Origin: SAR202 cluster bacterium Io17-Chloro-G7
GTDB lineage: Bacteria; Chloroflexota; Dehalococcoidia; UBA3495
Direction: 5' to 3'
Assembly (NCBI GenBank): GCA_002817055.1
Contig: MUCU01000010.1
Coordinates: 1 to 21,906, forward strand
Length of the DNA stretch: 21,906 nucleotides
Shown here: piece by piece, positions 21,501-21,906 of the stretch
How the letters are laid out: every line of letters begins with the position of its first letter
How positions within the stretch are numbered: position 1 is the stretch's first letter
Program-made: the position numbers and the translations under genes
The notes under the pieces: model-generated
The model's database searches: none
What the model was told of the DNA's origin: nothing
What the model saw: the letters and a program-made list of their open reading frames with translations, nothing else

Positions 21501-21906
21501 CGTTGGTTGGGTAGCTGCCGAAAGGCTGACTTTGGTCCAAACGGCCCTACCCAATGCAATGTTCCAGCCAACGCCTCTAGCAGGCTGGATTGCCGCCACA
21601 GAACTTGATGAACAATTCACCCAAGAAGATGCCATCTTGTCTTTGGTGCGAGGATGGGTGGAATGCTCCGGCCCACTCACCGCTGCGTATCTGTCTGGCA
21701 TATTGGGGTTGGAATTAGGCGACGTGAGCTATGCATTGGCCCAACTTGAGAATGAAGGACTGGTGTTACGGGGCCGATTCACGCCTGGATTCAGGCCTGG
21801 ATTCACCGAAAGCCTTGGTTCAGAAACGGGGGAAGAGTTTTGCGACCGGCGCATATTATCCCGAATTCACCGGGCGACAATCGGTAGTTTGCGGCGGGAA
21901 GTTGAG
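18583..21906 (+). CDS. lhr: Lhr-family large DEAD/DEAH-type helicase (3' end outside window)
   Basis: The frame is open for 1,108 codons to the window edge without a stop, so the gene is 3'-partial. The order matches Lhr, a superfamily-2 3'-5' helicase linked to DNA repair and RNA/DNA hybrids. It has a Q-like motif PTEAQAAGW, Walker A APTGSGKT (42-49), [16 protein letters not shown], DEIH (167-170), LSAT (205-208), [20 protein letters not shown] and QRVGRSGH (374-381). Further on come the Lhr-specific [27 protein letters not shown] and [33 protein letters not shown]. It is longer than the ~900-residue core, so it is a long form with a C-terminal extension. Three in-frame repeat insertions are unusual: PDCL x3 (231-242), (E/V)(D/N)HASP x3 (918-935) and GFR/T-type PGF x2 (near 1065-1075). 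Confidence 0.95.
   Translation, partial: [1108 protein letters not shown]
19273..19308 (+). repeat. 12-bp in-frame triplication in the helicase gene
   Basis: Three units (cccgattgcttg, then cctgattgcttg twice) encode [12 protein letters not shown]. It sits between the two RecA-like domains, after [15 protein letters not shown]. Confidence 0.95.
21334..21387 (+). repeat. 18-bp in-frame triplication in the helicase gene
   Basis: The units at 21334-21351, 21352-21369 and 21370-21387 share ccggnanaccacgcttcc and encode [18 protein letters not shown], a likely flexible loop. Confidence 0.93.
21776..21806 (+). repeat. 12-bp in-frame duplication in the helicase gene
   Basis: gattcacgcctg (21776-21787) and gattcaggcctg (21788-21799) are followed by a partial third copy to 21806. 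The segment encodes [10 protein letters not shown]. Confidence 0.88.

Overview
This is a roughly 22 kb piece of chromosome, apparently from an uncultured bacterium. Catabolic and cofactor genes are spread over both strands with generous intergenic gaps. I see no plasmid, phage, IS or CRISPR signature. Several traits together suggest a Chloroflexota / SAR202-like or similar environmental lineage: a stand-alone ThDP enzyme, a flavin monooxygenase of the acyl-CoA-dehydrogenase fold, an MqnA-type menaquinone protein, an oligopeptide ABC operon and frequent TTG starts. That placement is an inference from gene content, not from a marker gene.

Layout. 1-4039 (plus strand): a Zn-ribbon/OB-fold (DUF35) acyl-CoA-binding accessory protein, a short-chain dehydrogenase, a carboxymuconolactone-decarboxylase-family protein and a ThDP-dependent decarboxylase/synthase. 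These look like a small-molecule catabolism neighbourhood. 4485-6133 (minus): a two-gene unit of an MqnA-like protein followed by a MetF-like protein. 6610-8088 (plus): an exported HExxH metallopeptidase with a Cys-containing C-terminal anchor. 8142-8174: a perfect bidirectional terminator hairpin. 8225-11879 (minus): lipoprotein-permease-permease genes of a peptide/nickel-type ABC importer without ATPase genes. 12347-12564: tRNA-His(GTG), tRNA-Arg(TCG) and a terminator. 12892-14055: a flavin-dependent monooxygenase-like gene. 14273-16890: small genes and decayed genes, namely a small unknown protein, a frameshifted isochorismatase-family hydrolase, a KOW-like small protein, an arginine-less Rid protein and a frameshifted, truncated Old Yellow Enzyme fragment. 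16890-18284 (minus): a small membrane protein and a Nudix hydrolase with a NUDT6-like pre-Nudix region. 18583 to the end (plus): a very large Lhr-type helicase running off the window.

The most unusual signal is not a gene. At least nine separate short tandem duplications with 12-18 bp units occur across the window, in intergenic DNA and inside the helicase gene, where every unit is a multiple of three. The second is a patch of gene decay at 14.5-16.9 kb, where two genes carry single-base losses that can be read through by eye. Neither amounts to a demonstrated new system. I did not find a convincing novel defence or biosynthetic system here.
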